Shown here piece by piece: positions 35,101-46,139 of a stretch of DNA of 64,000 nucleotides. The notes beneath the pieces were generated by a model, which saw only the letters and a program-made list of their open reading frames with translations, had not been told where the DNA came from and searched no databases. The first letter of the stretch is position 1. Each line of letters starts with the position of its first letter. Source of the DNA: Drosophila pseudoobscura (lineage: Eukaryota > Arthropoda > Insecta > Diptera > Drosophilidae); assembly GCF_009870125.1 (NCBI RefSeq), contig NC_046683.1, forward strand, positions 44,965,869 through 45,029,868, in the 5' to 3' direction. The position numbers and the translations under genes were made by a program.

Positions 35101-38100
35101 GAGGAGAGCGGCGTTATGCTCCACCACGACTTCTACTCCGGAGGCTACATCAAGGTCTTCCTCGAGTTCGGTAAGGTCAAGATCGATCTGATGGCTAAGG
35201 ACAGGCCCCGCATCATCCTCGACAACTACGACGATCAGTTTAACGACGGCAAGTGGCACTCCTTTGTGCTCTCCATCGAGCGGAATCGCCTCATCCTGAA
35301 CATTGATCAGCGGCCGATGACCACGACCAAGAACCTGCAGATAGCCACTGGAGCGCTCTACTACATAGCGGGTGGCAAGGAGAAGAACGGCTTTGTGGGC
35401 TGCATGCGGCTCATTTCGGTGGACGGCAACTACAAATTGCCCCAGGACTGGGTTCAAGGAGAGGAGGTTTGTTGCGGCGACGAAGTTGTAGTCGATGCCT
35501 GCCAAATGATTGATCGCTGCAACCCGAATCCGTGCCAGCACAAGGGTGTGTGCCACCAGAATTCCATGGAGTTTTTCTGCGACTGCGCCCACACGGGATA
35601 CGCGGGAGCCGTTTGTCATACTTGTAAGTGTCATGCAGACAAAAGGGAAGCGGCACCGTGAAATTCACATCCTCGATGTCTCCTTTTCAGCCAACAATCC
35701 ATTGTCCTGTCTGGCGCTCAAGAATGTCCAACATGTGCAGCAGCGGGTGAACCTCAATCTGGATGTGGATGGCAGTGGTCCCCTGGAGCCCTTCCCCGTC
35801 ACTTGCGAGTTCTATTGTAAGTGGAGTGTCACACAGTTGCGAGGAATATTGCTTCATTGATGGATGGCTTTTAAATGTTTCTTTCAGCGGATGGTCGCGT
35901 CATCACCACGCTGAGCCACAGTCAAGAGCACACCACCACAGTGGATGGCTTCCAGGAGCCGGGCTCCTTCGAGCAATCCATTATGTACGATGCCAATCTA
36001 CTGCAGATCGAGGCCCTGCTGAACCGCTCTCACAGCTGCTGGCAGCGTCTGAGCTACTCCTGCCGCTCCTCGCGACTCTTCAACTCCCCCTGTAAGTATC
36101 TGGCTCCGTATCGTGATAATTTATGCTGATTTATGCCCTCCCTCCCCCTCGCCCACATAGCTGAAGCTGGAAACTTCCGTCCGTTCTCTTGGTGGCTCTC
36201 GCGCCACAATCAACCCATGGACTACTGGGCTGGCGCGTTGCCAGGATCGCGTAAGTGCGAGTGCGGCATACTGGGAAAGTGCCACGACCCCACCAAGTGG
36301 TGCAACTGTGACTCCAACTCCCTGGAGTGGATGGAGGATGGCGGCGACATACGCGAGAAGGAATATCTGCCAGTGCGGGCGGTGAAGTTCGGCGACACGG
36401 GCACCCCTCTGGACGAGAAACAGGGTCGCTATACGCTCGGACCGCTGCGCTGCGAGGGCGACGATCTGTTCAGCAATGTGGTGACCTTCCGCATTTCCGA
36501 CGCCTCCATTAACCTGCCACCCTTCGACATGGGCCACTCTGGCGACATTTACCTGGAGTTCCGCACCACGCAGGAGAACTCGGTTCTCTTCCACGCCACT
36601 GGCCCCACGGACTACATCAAACTGAGTCTGATCGGCGGCAACAAGCTGCAGTTCCAGTACCAGGCGGGCAGCGGGCCCCTCGGTGTGAATGTCGGGACCA
36701 GCTATCACCTAAACGACAACAACTGGCACACGGTGAGTGTGGAGCGCAACAGAAAGGAGGCTCGTCTGGTGGTGGACGGATCCATAAAGGCGGAGGTTCG
36801 TGAACCGCCGGGCCCAGTGCGTGCCCTTCATCTGACCTCCGATCTGGTCATTGGAGCCACCACAGAGTATCGAGATGGGTATGTGGGCTGCATCCGCGCC
36901 CTGCTGCTCAACGGAAAGATGGTGGACCTCAAGGAGCACTCCAAGCGGGGACTGTATGGCATCAGCTCTGGGTGTGTGGGTCGCTGTGAGTCGAGTCCAT
37001 GTCTCAACAATGGCACCTGCATCGAGCGCTACGATGGCTACAGCTGCGACTGCCGTTGGAGCGCATTCAAAGGACCCATTTGCGCAGATGGTGAGTAATG
37101 CTTCTAGCCGGCAGTAATTGTATCTTATTTAATGGAAATTCTGTGACTGCAGAGATTGGTGTCAACCTGCGTTCCAGCTCGATCATTCGCTACGAGTTCG
37201 AGGGCTCCTTCCGCTCCAGTATTGCGGAGAACATTCGCGTTGGCTTCACAACGACCATTCCCAAAGGCTTCCTGCTGGGATTCTCCTCAAATTTGACTGG
37301 CGAATATTTGACCATACAGATTTCCAATTCCGGTGCGTAGATGAAACTTCTTTGGTGTAAGCAGAAATTATTATTATTATTGCTCCCGTCAATCCCCTTG
37401 CAGGTCACTTGCGCTGCGTCTTTGACTTTGGCTTCGAGCGGCAGGAGATCATCTTCCCCAAGAAGCACTTTGGGCTGGGCCAGTACCACGACATGCGCTT
37501 CATGCGCAAGAATGGCGGATCCACAGTGGTCCTGCAGGTGGACAACTACGAGCCCGTGGAGTACCACTTCGACATCAAAGCCTCGGCCGATGCCCAGTTC
37601 AACAACATCCAGTACATGTACATTGGCAAGAACGAGTCCATGACCGATGGCTTCGTCGGCTGTGTCTCCCGAGTGCAGTTCGATGACATTTATCCGCTCA
37701 AGCTGATGTTCCAGCAGAATCCACCGAAAAACGTCAGGTCCATGGGCAGTAAGTAGTCAGAATTGAAGTGCTGTCTCTCCCCAGAATATACATCGAATGC
37801 CTACCACCCTCTTCGTTATAGCACAACTGACTGAAGACTTTTGCGGCGTTGAGCCAGTGACGCATCCGCCCATCGAAATCGAGACCCGACCACCACCTCT
37901 GGTTGATGAGGAAAAGCTGCGCAAGGCCTACAATGAGGTGAACTCTGTGCTGCTGGCATGTAAGTGCTTGAATTTCCTCCACTTGATTAGCAGCCGATTC
38001 ATGCTTAACTTGTATTAATTGATAGGTCTGCTCGTGATTCTGTTCCTGTTGCTGATACTCATGTTCTTCCTCATCGGCCGGTATCTGCACCGCCACAAAG

Positions 38101-38216
38101 GCGACTATTTGACGCACGAGGATCATGGAGCCGATGGCGCCGACGATCCCGATGACGCAGTCCTCCACTCGACCACTGGCCACCAAGTCAGAAAGCGAAC
38201 AGAGATCTTCATCTAA
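29152..38216 (+). CDS. Nrx-IV: Neurexin-IV (Caspr homologue), septate-junction protein
   Basis: Twelve exons per transcript: 29152-29257, 30981-31097, then 33373-33569 or 33911-34107, 34240-34381, 34445-35623, 35691-35816, 35888-36091, 36161-37090, 37153-37332, 37404-37748, 37822-37959 and 38026-38216. They give 1284 residues in phase. It is a type I membrane protein of pleated septate junctions. In order: signal peptide (1-35), discoidin domain (Cys47 to Cys185), two laminin-G domains, EGF near 545-580 (CNPNPCQHKGVC), a fibrinogen-like segment, laminin-G, EGF near 965-1000 (CESSPCLNNGTC), laminin-G and a membrane span at about 1215-1239. The tail has a juxtamembrane RYLHRHKGDYL, the band 4.1/Coracle-binding type, and ends in EIFI, a PDZ-ligand form. 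The PPTase gene lies in the intron before the alternative exons. Confidence 0.97.
31471..32382 (+). CDS. 4'-phosphopantetheinyl transferase (AASDHPPT-like), nested in Nrx-IV
   Basis: An intronless gene of 303 residues lies on the same strand inside the intron of Nrx-IV between 31098 and the alternative exons. It is an Sfp-type transferase that moves the phosphopantetheine arm of CoA onto carrier domains such as the ACP of fatty acid synthase. FNVSHQ is at residues 102-107; GIGTDVMKIE at 131-140 contains the metal-binding Asp135; WCLKEAYVKELG at 184-195 holds Glu188 and the conserved lysines. These are all the catalytic motifs of the family. AATAAA at 32406 follows 24 bp after the stop, so it has its own 3' end. 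From memory the D. melanogaster gene is CG32099. Confidence 0.93.
   Translation: MSRHVCTRWAFDLGTWTPTLPQLTQAVAAIQPEERTRLMKFHFIDDFLSSLIGRLLMRKYVSVCTATAYHQVQFARDVRGKPYWVRGQSEAAEKQPPPPLSFNVSHQGRLVLLAGITTDTDTTGSEAADFGIGTDVMKIEYGGGKPLSDFFRLMKGKFSAQEWSYIGRPQHNEPAQLKAFMRHWCLKEAYVKELGVGITVDLEKISFSVDTTHSLVEAVSPLIGTTLRCNDKPMDNWHFEEHLLEEKYCAAIAFRNCLPQDHARFEMLRFDELIVKSADAAELDSSVVDYCKEALLKPHKSDR
32406..32411 (+). terminator. Poly(A) signal of the nested PPTase gene
   Basis: AATAAA 24 bp after the stop codon, inside the Nrx-IV intron. Premature polyadenylation of Nrx-IV at this site has to be avoided by the cell. Confidence 0.6.
32430..33372 (+). other. Nrx-IV intron between PPTase and the first alternative exon
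   Basis: Non-coding. It contains a GTTC repeat near 32625-32645, a GAATGG run near 32815, C-rich hexamers near 33065-33100 and a C run near 33253. No further exon was recognised. Confidence 0.6.
33373..33569 (+). other. Nrx-IV: Nrx-IV alternative exon 3 (discoidin variant A)
   Basis: A 197-nt exon with acceptor CTGAAG|CTGG and donor GTCAAG|GTAAGC. It supplies residues 75-140 and enters in phase 1, leaving in phase 0. It encodes the discoidin core GTSWSAKNSDFDQRLIIDLG. The acceptor is not preceded by a good polypyrimidine tract. Confidence 0.92.
33911..34107 (+). other. Nrx-IV: Nrx-IV alternative exon 4 (discoidin variant B)
   Basis: A 197-nt exon, exactly the same length and phase as the one before it, with acceptor GAACAG|GGAA and donor CCGCAG|GTACGG. 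It encodes the homologous stretch NAAWTPVENTYNHFLTLDLG. Including both exons or neither shifts the frame, so the two are mutually exclusive. Confidence 0.92.
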
Positions 38217-38942
38217 TCCAGTCGCAAGAATACACACAAATACATTATTTTTTTTTTTTTCAAATCGCCTTAGACAAGCAGAAGACTCACCAAAAAGAAA
38301 AGATATAAAGAACGTAATGAAAAATCAAAGGAATACGCGGAGAATTCTCACCGAAAACTGGATTGAGACTTTTCCACGCACTGCCAGTTTTGTATTTGAT
38401 TTGTATTTTGTTTGTAGCCGGTTATTTATGTTTTATTCTTCGGTTGTTTGACGGCACCTTACCCTTACCCTTACACCACTCTCACTTTTGGAACACTCTC
38501 AATAGTCAGAAAACCGTCCATTTTTTTTAGTTAATTTTATGAACACATTTTTGTTTGCGAAATTAAGTTTAAAACTTGTATTTTAAGTTTACCGAAACCA
38601 GCCACTTTTTGATAGTATGACGAGTATGGCGAGTATACATACATACATGTAAAGATGAACATTCCATTACTTTTAATATGTTTTGTTCTAATGTATAATT
38701 AAATATGTCTTCTAATTTACACACAAAAGAACACGTGAATCGAATCGTTTTGTGGCTAAACAAATCTGCTACTTTAAAAAAAAAATCGAAAGGCAAATTG
38801 TATTTTTGGAAAATGCAGTTTAAACGTCTTAAACTTTGAATTTGCAAAAATCTAGATTATAGAACTATATTATATACATAAAAAAAAAACAAAAACAAAA
38901 AAAAACGAGACAATGAAAGGTTTTTTTTAATTTTTAAATTTC

Positions 38943-38948
38943 AATAAA
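38943..38948 (+). terminator. Likely poly(A) signal of Nrx-IV
   Basis: AATAAA overlapping a second copy (AATAAAATAAAA), about 730 bp past the stop codon in an A-rich 3' region. Confidence 0.45.
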
Positions 38949-39395
38949 ATAAAACTATAAACAACTGAAAAGTGTTTGTGTGGAACTTACCAATTTGTCG
39001 GATGCTAGGGAAACTACTGAATTTTCAGTCTCTTAAAGTTTATTCAATATATTCTTGTATACTAAAATATATAGGTATATATGTATATATAATGTATGTG
39101 TATGTGTACGTGTACGTGTATATGTATAGGCTATTCCAAATATTAATATTTGATGGTTTGTTTTTTGATTTCCTTGTAACAATATCTCGTTTAACATTAA
39201 TTTTGATTACTACGATTTGGGTCTCTACTACTACTATGTATGTATGTATGTATGTATATGTATTGGAATATTGGGTTTGCCATTTGTATGCACGTGTATA
39301 ATATTGTTATTATTATTATCGAACAACAGTCGTAAGTCACACATGTAACACGTTAAGGTAGTACTATAACATCGGGTGGGGAGGGTATCCACAGT

Positions 39396-39427
39396 CCACA
39401 TCCACATCCACATCCACATCCACATCC
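39396..39427. repeat. CACATC hexamer repeat
   Basis: Five consecutive copies of CCACAT/CACATC in non-coding DNA. Confidence 0.85.
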
Positions 39428-40046
39428 ATAATCCATCGCTGTTCTTTTGTATAACCAATGTCACTACACACTATGTAGGTCTCTACGGACAAGTTCACGC
39501 TCATTCGTGTTCACATGTTCGTTGTATCTAGAGGGGGAGGCTACACCTACGCTCGATTCTAGTATATGTATATCTATGCTATTGTATGTGTATACCTAGT
39601 TCAACTATGGGATTATGTCTCAACTCAACATCAACATCGGTCAACATTGTTTCTAAATGGAAGATTACAGTTTTCTGTATTGATTATGTACCTTGATTAG
39701 TTAGCTGATTATGCTTACCGATATGCTTCAACACTTCAAAAAAAAAACCACAAAAAAAAACAAAGTGTTCAGAAAGAACACTCACGACAAGAAAAACTAT
39801 CACAAATGGTAAATCAAAATACAAAATTCTACAGGAATCGGGACGTGTTGGCGCCCTGCACTTACTGCCAAGTGCTGCATATTGTCCTCTCCAGTCCACC
39901 TCGATCCGGGTCCGTCAGTTCTGTCTCTAGTTGTGGATATTGCCACTGGCCAGCATTCGATATCGGTTCAGCAGCTGCACCGCTGCATCCTGCACGGGCT
40001 CGATCTTGCCGTGCGTCTCCTCGTAGGCGTCCAGCATGATTCGCTC

Positions 40047-41613
40047 TCACAAAACCGTGCACAGGACGAACAGCAGAGACACCAGGCAGAACATGGCCAC
40101 GATGTCTCGATGCAGCTTCCGATCCCTATAGAAGGGCCGCGTGGAGTAGCTCTCACGTCGCGTCTGACGGAGCAGCCATACCGGAACGAAGAGCTGCAGC
40201 AGATCGGGCACCATGAATCCAATATCCCGCACTATCTGGTGGGCGTAGCCCTCGCCTCGCACTACATTGAGGAAGAACTGATCGAAGCTGCTGGCGAGGA
40301 TGTGCAGCAGGGCGATGCCAACAATGCAGAAGACCTTCTTCGGTGTGACCACATTAGTGGTGCTGGCCAGGTGCATCACCAGCACTGTTGAGAACAGTTC
40401 GGTAATCTGGAAAATTGGGATGCAAATTTATAGATGAGATCAATTTCGAGAAGTAATATGTACACTAAAGATAATTCCAGAATCATTTCTGGATCGACTG
40501 ATGTTCTACTCAGCCGGTTAAAGTTCCGCTCAAAAGGTGTTCCGCGAATATATGAAAGTATATTTAAAGGTCATGTCGAAGCGGTCTCAACTCCCCTACA
40601 TCTGTATAAATAGTATGTAAACGGATGGAATTGAAATGTGTTTCTTGAACACTTCAAGAAATAAAAACTTTGAATTGCGGAAAATAGTTTGTATGGCTGT
40701 TATGGAACCAGCAATCGGTTAAATTGAGGAAATCCAATCCGGCCATTTGCTGCCTGGAAGGCAATCAGATTAACGAGGCTGGCAAACAGATTTCCATTAT
40801 TATTTTCTAGGTCAGCCCACTCATTCTTCGCCCTCGTGAATTGCTCATTAACGGGGTTAAACTTTTGAGTTTATACTTTTACGGGGATAGATTTTCACTT
40901 GAAACTTATTACCTCGCAGCCCTCGCAGGGCCTATATTTTGCAGTGCTATCTTCTGCCCCGCGGGCGCCCACCAGCGCTTAGTGCGAAGTGCTCGGAAAA
41001 ATGCTCCCATCCTCAGCAGGCGAGGATATTGTCCAAGTTTAGAGCACGCAATCGAACGAACTTTGGCAATAAATTATGGATGACCGGCGCTGCGGCACTT
41101 GGGGCTAAGACAAGTCGTAGGGGCACATATGACAGCAGCATGTTCCGGGATATTTGACTTTGAAAGTTGTGAGCTTACCGTGAAGAAGAGCTGGTGGTTC
41201 CACTGGTTGTAGTAGTCGTCGTTGTAGTAGTTGATGTACGCCCACCAGGCGTAGTAGTGCGAGAAGATGGACAGCAGGAAGAGCAGCAGCATCGAGTACC
41301 GCACGCGGCTCTGCAGGATCAGGGCGATGAGCCGCTTAATGCACTCGTACAGGGCAATCACAGCGAAGACGGTCAGTATCCACATCTTGAAGCTGTTGGG
41401 AGTGGCATTGAAGTACATGTGCTTGTAGGCGGCCACCCCCGACTCGTAGGGGCCCTTGAACACGGTGTCCCAGCAAGAGCAGGTGCAGAAGTGCCTGTCC
41501 ACGTACCGGGAGTAGTTCTCCCAGAAGTACCACAGAATGGCAATGTGTGCCGGCGGTATCAGGGCAGGTGCCAGAGAGCCGCAGGCGGTGGGTAGCCAAG
41601 TGATGTCCAACAT
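40047..41613 (-). CDS. Seven-helix membrane protein of unknown function
   Basis: Two exons, 41613-41179 and 40406-40047, give 264 residues after removal of a 772-bp intron (donor TTCACG|GTAAGC, acceptor TTTCCAG|ATTACC). I do not recognise the family. Seven hydrophobic segments are visible at about residues 13-31, 77-99, 105-128, 142-160, 169-186, 203-224 and 246-264, the last reaching the C terminus. The loop between helices 1 and 2 carries HFCTCSCWDT (residues 41-50) and an NAT glycosylation site at Asn69. Between helices 3 and 4 lies a strikingly aromatic stretch, HYYAWWAYINYYNDDYYNQW (residues 119-138). The start is ATG 41613. It is convergent with Nrx-IV. Position and numbering suggest D. 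melanogaster CG6836, a guess only. It does not show the GPCR DRY or NPxxY motifs. Confidence 0.8.
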
Positions 41614-41869
41614 GCTGCTAATACTGATACTATGTTCTTTCACAAAATGATATGTTCTTTGATGGTTTCGGTGCTTGGTTGCGCGTGGTCCTTTGGCCCT
41701 CTTCTATTCCACTAGATTCTTAGTTCAGTCATCATCCATCCCCTGCTTGCGCCTGGAGGAAAGACATGAAGTTCCCATAAGAAATGGTGTGAATTTCTCA
41801 TATGTACTCGTACATCTGTATGAACACATCTAACAACGAGAGGTTGTGTCTTAGAGGACACAGCGTTTA

Positions 41870-42020
41870 TCTGAGATATAGGCGCTCATTAAGACGGACA
41901 GACAGACAGACATAGCTAGATCGACTTGGCCATTGATGCTGATCAAGAATATATGTACTTAATAGGGTCGGAAACGCTTCCTTCTGGGTGTTACACACAT
42001 CCACTTCCACCAGACAGAAG
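41870..42020 (-). mobile_element. Fragment of DINE-1-like element
   Basis: The reverse complement contains 'cgtttccgaccctatta', 'tatattcttgatcagcatca' and the GTCTGTCTGTCC run seen in the 13.5-14.5 kb element. A second short piece ('tatattcttgatcggcatc') follows at about 42030-42050, a partial duplication. Confidence 0.55.
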
Positions 42021-42059
42021 GGCTCAAGATGCCGATCAAGAATATATCCATACATATTG

Positions 42060-45000
42060 ATTGTTCCTTTGGCTTGCCAAATCTGGGAGAAGTATTATTA
42101 CTCCATAGAAATTTTTGTGTATAAATACAGTTCCAAGAAACTTTTCACACAATAAATCTATTCTAGTCTTCCTATTTGTACCTCAAATACAGGTGCATAT
42201 TTATGTGTTCTGACGAATTGTTTATAAGGCAATACCTGAGAATTGTTTTGTTATGTTAATACTCGTATTCGGTAACCCGAAAATTTTATCCAAACAAGTA
42301 ATTATTAGGCGCCATTTATCATTCAGTGATTACCCAATTGAGGCATTTTTTGCCACTGATGCGGGCTAGTGATTGGTTTTTGGGAGTTTATAAATATTTC
42401 AATTGGTTTTTTGGGCCAATGCGTTATTTCGGTATTTGCAAAGTTATGAAAATAAACAGAAAAAAAAGAAAAGGGGACAAGAAATTTTATTCAGCTGTGT
42501 GCAACACATCCCGAGTGTTTTTATTGAAATGAACCCAGAGAAGGCGCACCATTTGACGCATTTCTCACGGTGGGATGGCATGCAAATTTGTCATACGCGC
42601 ATGTACTCGTATATGCCACCACATTTGCATCTGCAGCGGCAACGGCAACGTCTACTGCAACTGCAACTGCAACTGCAGCCTGAGTGACCGAGTGAATGTC
42701 ATCCTCGCAGCGTTCGCAGCTTGTGTGCCCAAAAATGATGCAATTATAAATTCATATACCGCCCGATTGTATCGAAGGCACAGGCACTGCGCTAGCGTCA
42801 GGGGCAGGTGCCGGTGCAGAGGCGGAGTACACGCACGGTGAATTGCATTCCAAGCAAGACACCCAGCAGCCCTCTACTCCACCTCCTCCTGCTCCTGGCA
42901 CTGTTGCCAAAAAGCGCAGCGAGCGCTCATCAGTGCGCACCGGGGCTGCCTCTTAATGAATGGTATACTGAGAATGAAAACGAAAATGAGAATGGGACTC
43001 GGACTGGGACAGTGACTGGGACATGGACTGGGAGAAACAACTGCAGTTGGGAATACAATGGACGGTGCAAGGGAAGCGAAGGCTAGCTGGGACTTACATG
43101 TAGAATCTTTTGATACTCTAGCATCTTTGAATCTGGTTTTTTTTTTCCTAAGGTGTGCACATTCATAGTTCCAATGGGGGGGTATATGTATGATCGAAAA
43201 CTTTAAGCCCCTGGGAGTAATTCCGATCAAGATCTTGTCTGCGATGCAAAAATCTGGTCAAACGACCTACAAACATCTGTCTACCCTCTCCAAGGGTAAA
43301 AAGAGTAAAAGTGTAGTTCGAGTAGTGTGCGGCTGCTGCCCAAATTAATTAATACATCGCCTCTGAGATGGGAGGCTGCCAGAATGCTGGCAGGGGAACT
43401 ATTCTGATTTGTTTTCATTGCTGTTGCTGCTGCTGGTGCGGCTGTTGTTGCCCCATAAAAGGCAAGCCGAACCGAGCAGATGAAGCAAACCCAAACGAAT
43501 CGGAACTAAAGAGCCGAAACAATTGACGTCACGGGGGAAGTCAGGAAGATGCAGCCAAGCATTGGTATTGAAAACTTATCTAAGCAGAAAAGTGAAATCG
43601 TTGTAGCATGCGGTATGAATTTCAAATTGCGAATAGTAAGAGTGGCACCCCACAGTACTCACGCAATCTTCGAATGCCATGTTTCATTCATAAGGGCCTG
43701 GGACATGCCAAACGTTATGTGGATGGGATGGATGTGCCTCAAAATATCTGAATGGTCGGGCCCCTCGGGGAGACTTTTGAGTTTGTAAACGTTACTCATG
43801 CGGAAAGAGCGTCCCTCAGTCAGCATATAAAAAGGATTCAGCTCCTTCTGTCGTTTCGAATCAATCTTATTCAACTAATGCATAAGTTGAGGGTTCTATT
43901 ATTTTTCTGCCTTCATCCCATCATACCACAGGGTTTCTGAGCGAAGCCCCAAGCGAGCTGCCTCGAGGGATGTTCACCTTTCTGATAGTGTTGGGCACAT
44001 GAAAGTGTATTAAATCCCAATACTCGTGGCACACTATGAGCACATTCCCGCTCCGCGGATAGTTGCCCCCCTGCGAATGGGGGTGTGCGAATTTACAGAT
44101 TAACAATTCCTTCAAAGGCTGTGTGCAAACAACACCCCAATCGGTGTCTGTGGCAGTGACTGGATCTGGGTGCCAGAGTGAGTGACGGTGCAACCGGCGA
44201 CAGTCGTTCGCGTCGTCACTTGAGGTGGTGCCTGGCATTGTGTTCTGTTGCACAGGCAACCAACCCGTCGTATGAGTAATTTGAGTGTGCCGACAGGAGA
44301 ATGGATAACGGGGGAACGGAATCCCACCCGCCGCCAGGCTAGTCTATGCACTCGAGTGCCGTTCTTTGCATGCTCATTTGTGTTCCTTTCAATTGTCATT
44401 CGGGCGCTGTTGTCTGCTTTCGCTGTTCGCTGTTCGCCGGAGTATGCCAGACACTTTGTCCCACAGAGAGAGTCCTCAGAAGTGCTTGCCAGGGGAACGT
44501 GCCGAATGTGCCCCAAAGTTGAGAATAAATTTAAGGCGCGCGACCCTAATAGACTTGGCAATCGCAGGTGATAAACGAGTGGGCGATTGCGATTGCGATG
44601 GCGATGAGCATGAAATGTCGAATGTTAACTGTCGACATGGCCCGGGCTATAGACACGCGACTGCCGGATTCCGTGGATACATAAACATTCCCATATGGGG
44701 GGCACTTGTGCCCAGACGGGTGTGCATGTCTGGGAGAGGGGCCCGGCTGGGGTCACCCTGTAAACGATGTGGGCGGCTGGCTGTGCATTGTGCAGTGAGA
44801 TAAATCGCTAGCAATAATATTGCCTACATGGCGTTTGTTTAGTCAATATTTGTCTGGGCATCGACGGGGCACGGGCACGCCACACAATACGAGTTGTAGC
44901 ATCGGCACACACATGCCATCGAGTACACAGTGGAGTATACAGTGGAGCACGTTGAAGGCGCCACTTGCTCCGTCATGGCTGTATGCTGTATGCCCACAAA

Positions 45001-45750
45001 GTTGCCTTTGGGATCTGGGAGCAGGAAAAAAAGCGGAAAATCGAAATACAATTAGGCAAAACGCGGGGGCACTACACCCGTAGTCTTTACGGGTATATAA
45101 AACGAACCGAAACCGAGCATTAGCGCGGGAGCTGGGAGTCGTTTTGGGTCGGCTTGGTGTTTGGTGTTTGGACTAAGGATTGTTGTTGGGGTGTGGGTTG
45201 GCTTTCCTTGGATGCTGGCAATCACTCGCTCTCTTCCCCTTATTGCGCCCGGCTTTTCACTTTTCCTCTCTCACTTTTCCTCACACACTCACTCGACGGC
45301 TGCTGCACTGCCTGTGCCTCTGCCTCTGCTTCTGCCTCTGCCTCTGTAGCCGGCAATCACTTTTCTCGATATGTGTAAAATAAATAAAAGTTTCTGTTTA
45401 AACAAGTTCCGTTTTGGGTGTGGAAGAAATCTTTGTTGGAACAACAACCGCGGGCTGGTCGGGAAAAATACGACTGAAATTATTGTTATGCTGCGTGTGG
45501 ATTTTGCTTTTGCTCTGCTTTCACAGCCGGCGCCGGCGTCGTGTCTGGCCCCGTGTTTCCCCACCAGCCAGAAATACTGGGCAAATCTCTCAGCTGTTGG
45601 AGCTGGTACTAAAGAAGGTTTCTATTCAAATGGCGTCCACTGTACGTGGGCAAACGCTCTCTCTTATTCGTTCTTTCTCTCTGTTACATCGTTTGGCCCA
45701 AGGTATATTTCATTGAAGGTGAGAAGGCAGCCACTATACAACAGATATGC
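42060..45750. other. Gene-poor stretch
   Basis: No conserved coding region was recognised. TATA-like boxes occur at about 43826 (ATATAAAAAGG) and 45093 (TATATAAAAC), and a perfect CRE TGACGTCA at 43524-43531. Repeats include a CAACTG run near 42655-42675 and GAAAATGAGAATGGGACTGGG-type runs near 42970-43030 (degenerate). Any transcript here would be short or non-coding. Confidence 0.5.
43879..43941 (+). CDS. Very short ORF with signal-peptide look (doubtful)
   Basis: ATG 43879 opens 20 codons reading MHKLRVLLFFCLHPIIPQGF, a plausible signal peptide. A TATA-like box lies about 53 bp upstream. The frame then stops. This could be the remnant or first exon of a small secreted peptide gene, but no good donor follows and chance is a serious alternative. 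Confidence 0.12.
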
Positions 45751-45759
45751 CGGTATATT

Positions 45760-46135
45760 CGTGAAGCTGGAGGTGTGTAATACCCAGAAGGAAGCGTTAC
45801 CGACCCCATTAGGTATATATATTCTTGATCAGCATCAATAGCCGAATCGAGCGCCTAGTGCTCAGAGACCATAAGAGCTAGAGAAACCAAATTTTTTATC
45901 CAGACTACCGTGATTTCACACTGTCTCAAGTCAAAATTTCGCCCCGCCACCTTCTGCCCCTACAGGTAACGAAAGAGAATGACACTATCTAGAAGGTTGT
46001 TGAATCTGAATCAGATCAGATTATTGTTATAGCCAGAAGAAAGAAATGCGCTTGTCACGCGCTTACTAATTCTTTTCTTCCCCATCTCTTTCTCTCTCTC
46101 TCTCTCACTTACTGTACTTCCTTCGGCAGATTATG
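45760..46135 (+). mobile_element. Second DINE-1-like element copy
   Basis: It shares with the 13.5-14.5 kb element the order 'gtgtaatacccagaaggaagcg', 'accgaccccattaggtatat', 'ttcttgatcagcatcaatag', 'accataagagctaga', 'atttcgccccgccaccttctgc' and 'tgttatagccagaa'. It lacks the tandem inner modules and is about 375 bp long. Confidence 0.6.
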
Positions 46136-46139
46136 GTGT

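Larger units (their letters stand above)
38217..40046. other. 3' region between Nrx-IV and the convergent membrane-protein gene
   Basis: AT-rich 3' UTR sequence and simple repeats (TGTA and GTAT runs near 39060-39260, CACATC repeat near 39396-39427). No coding region was seen. Confidence 0.6.

Noticed and set aside
34204-35634. 476-codon open frame antisense to Nrx-IV
   Set aside because: It is a shadow of the GC-rich Nrx-IV exon in the opposite strand and has no family signal.
45088-45130. TATA promoter at 45093
   Set aside because: The box is good, but the only downstream ATG frames are CTCTGC-repeat translations; no gene could be attached.
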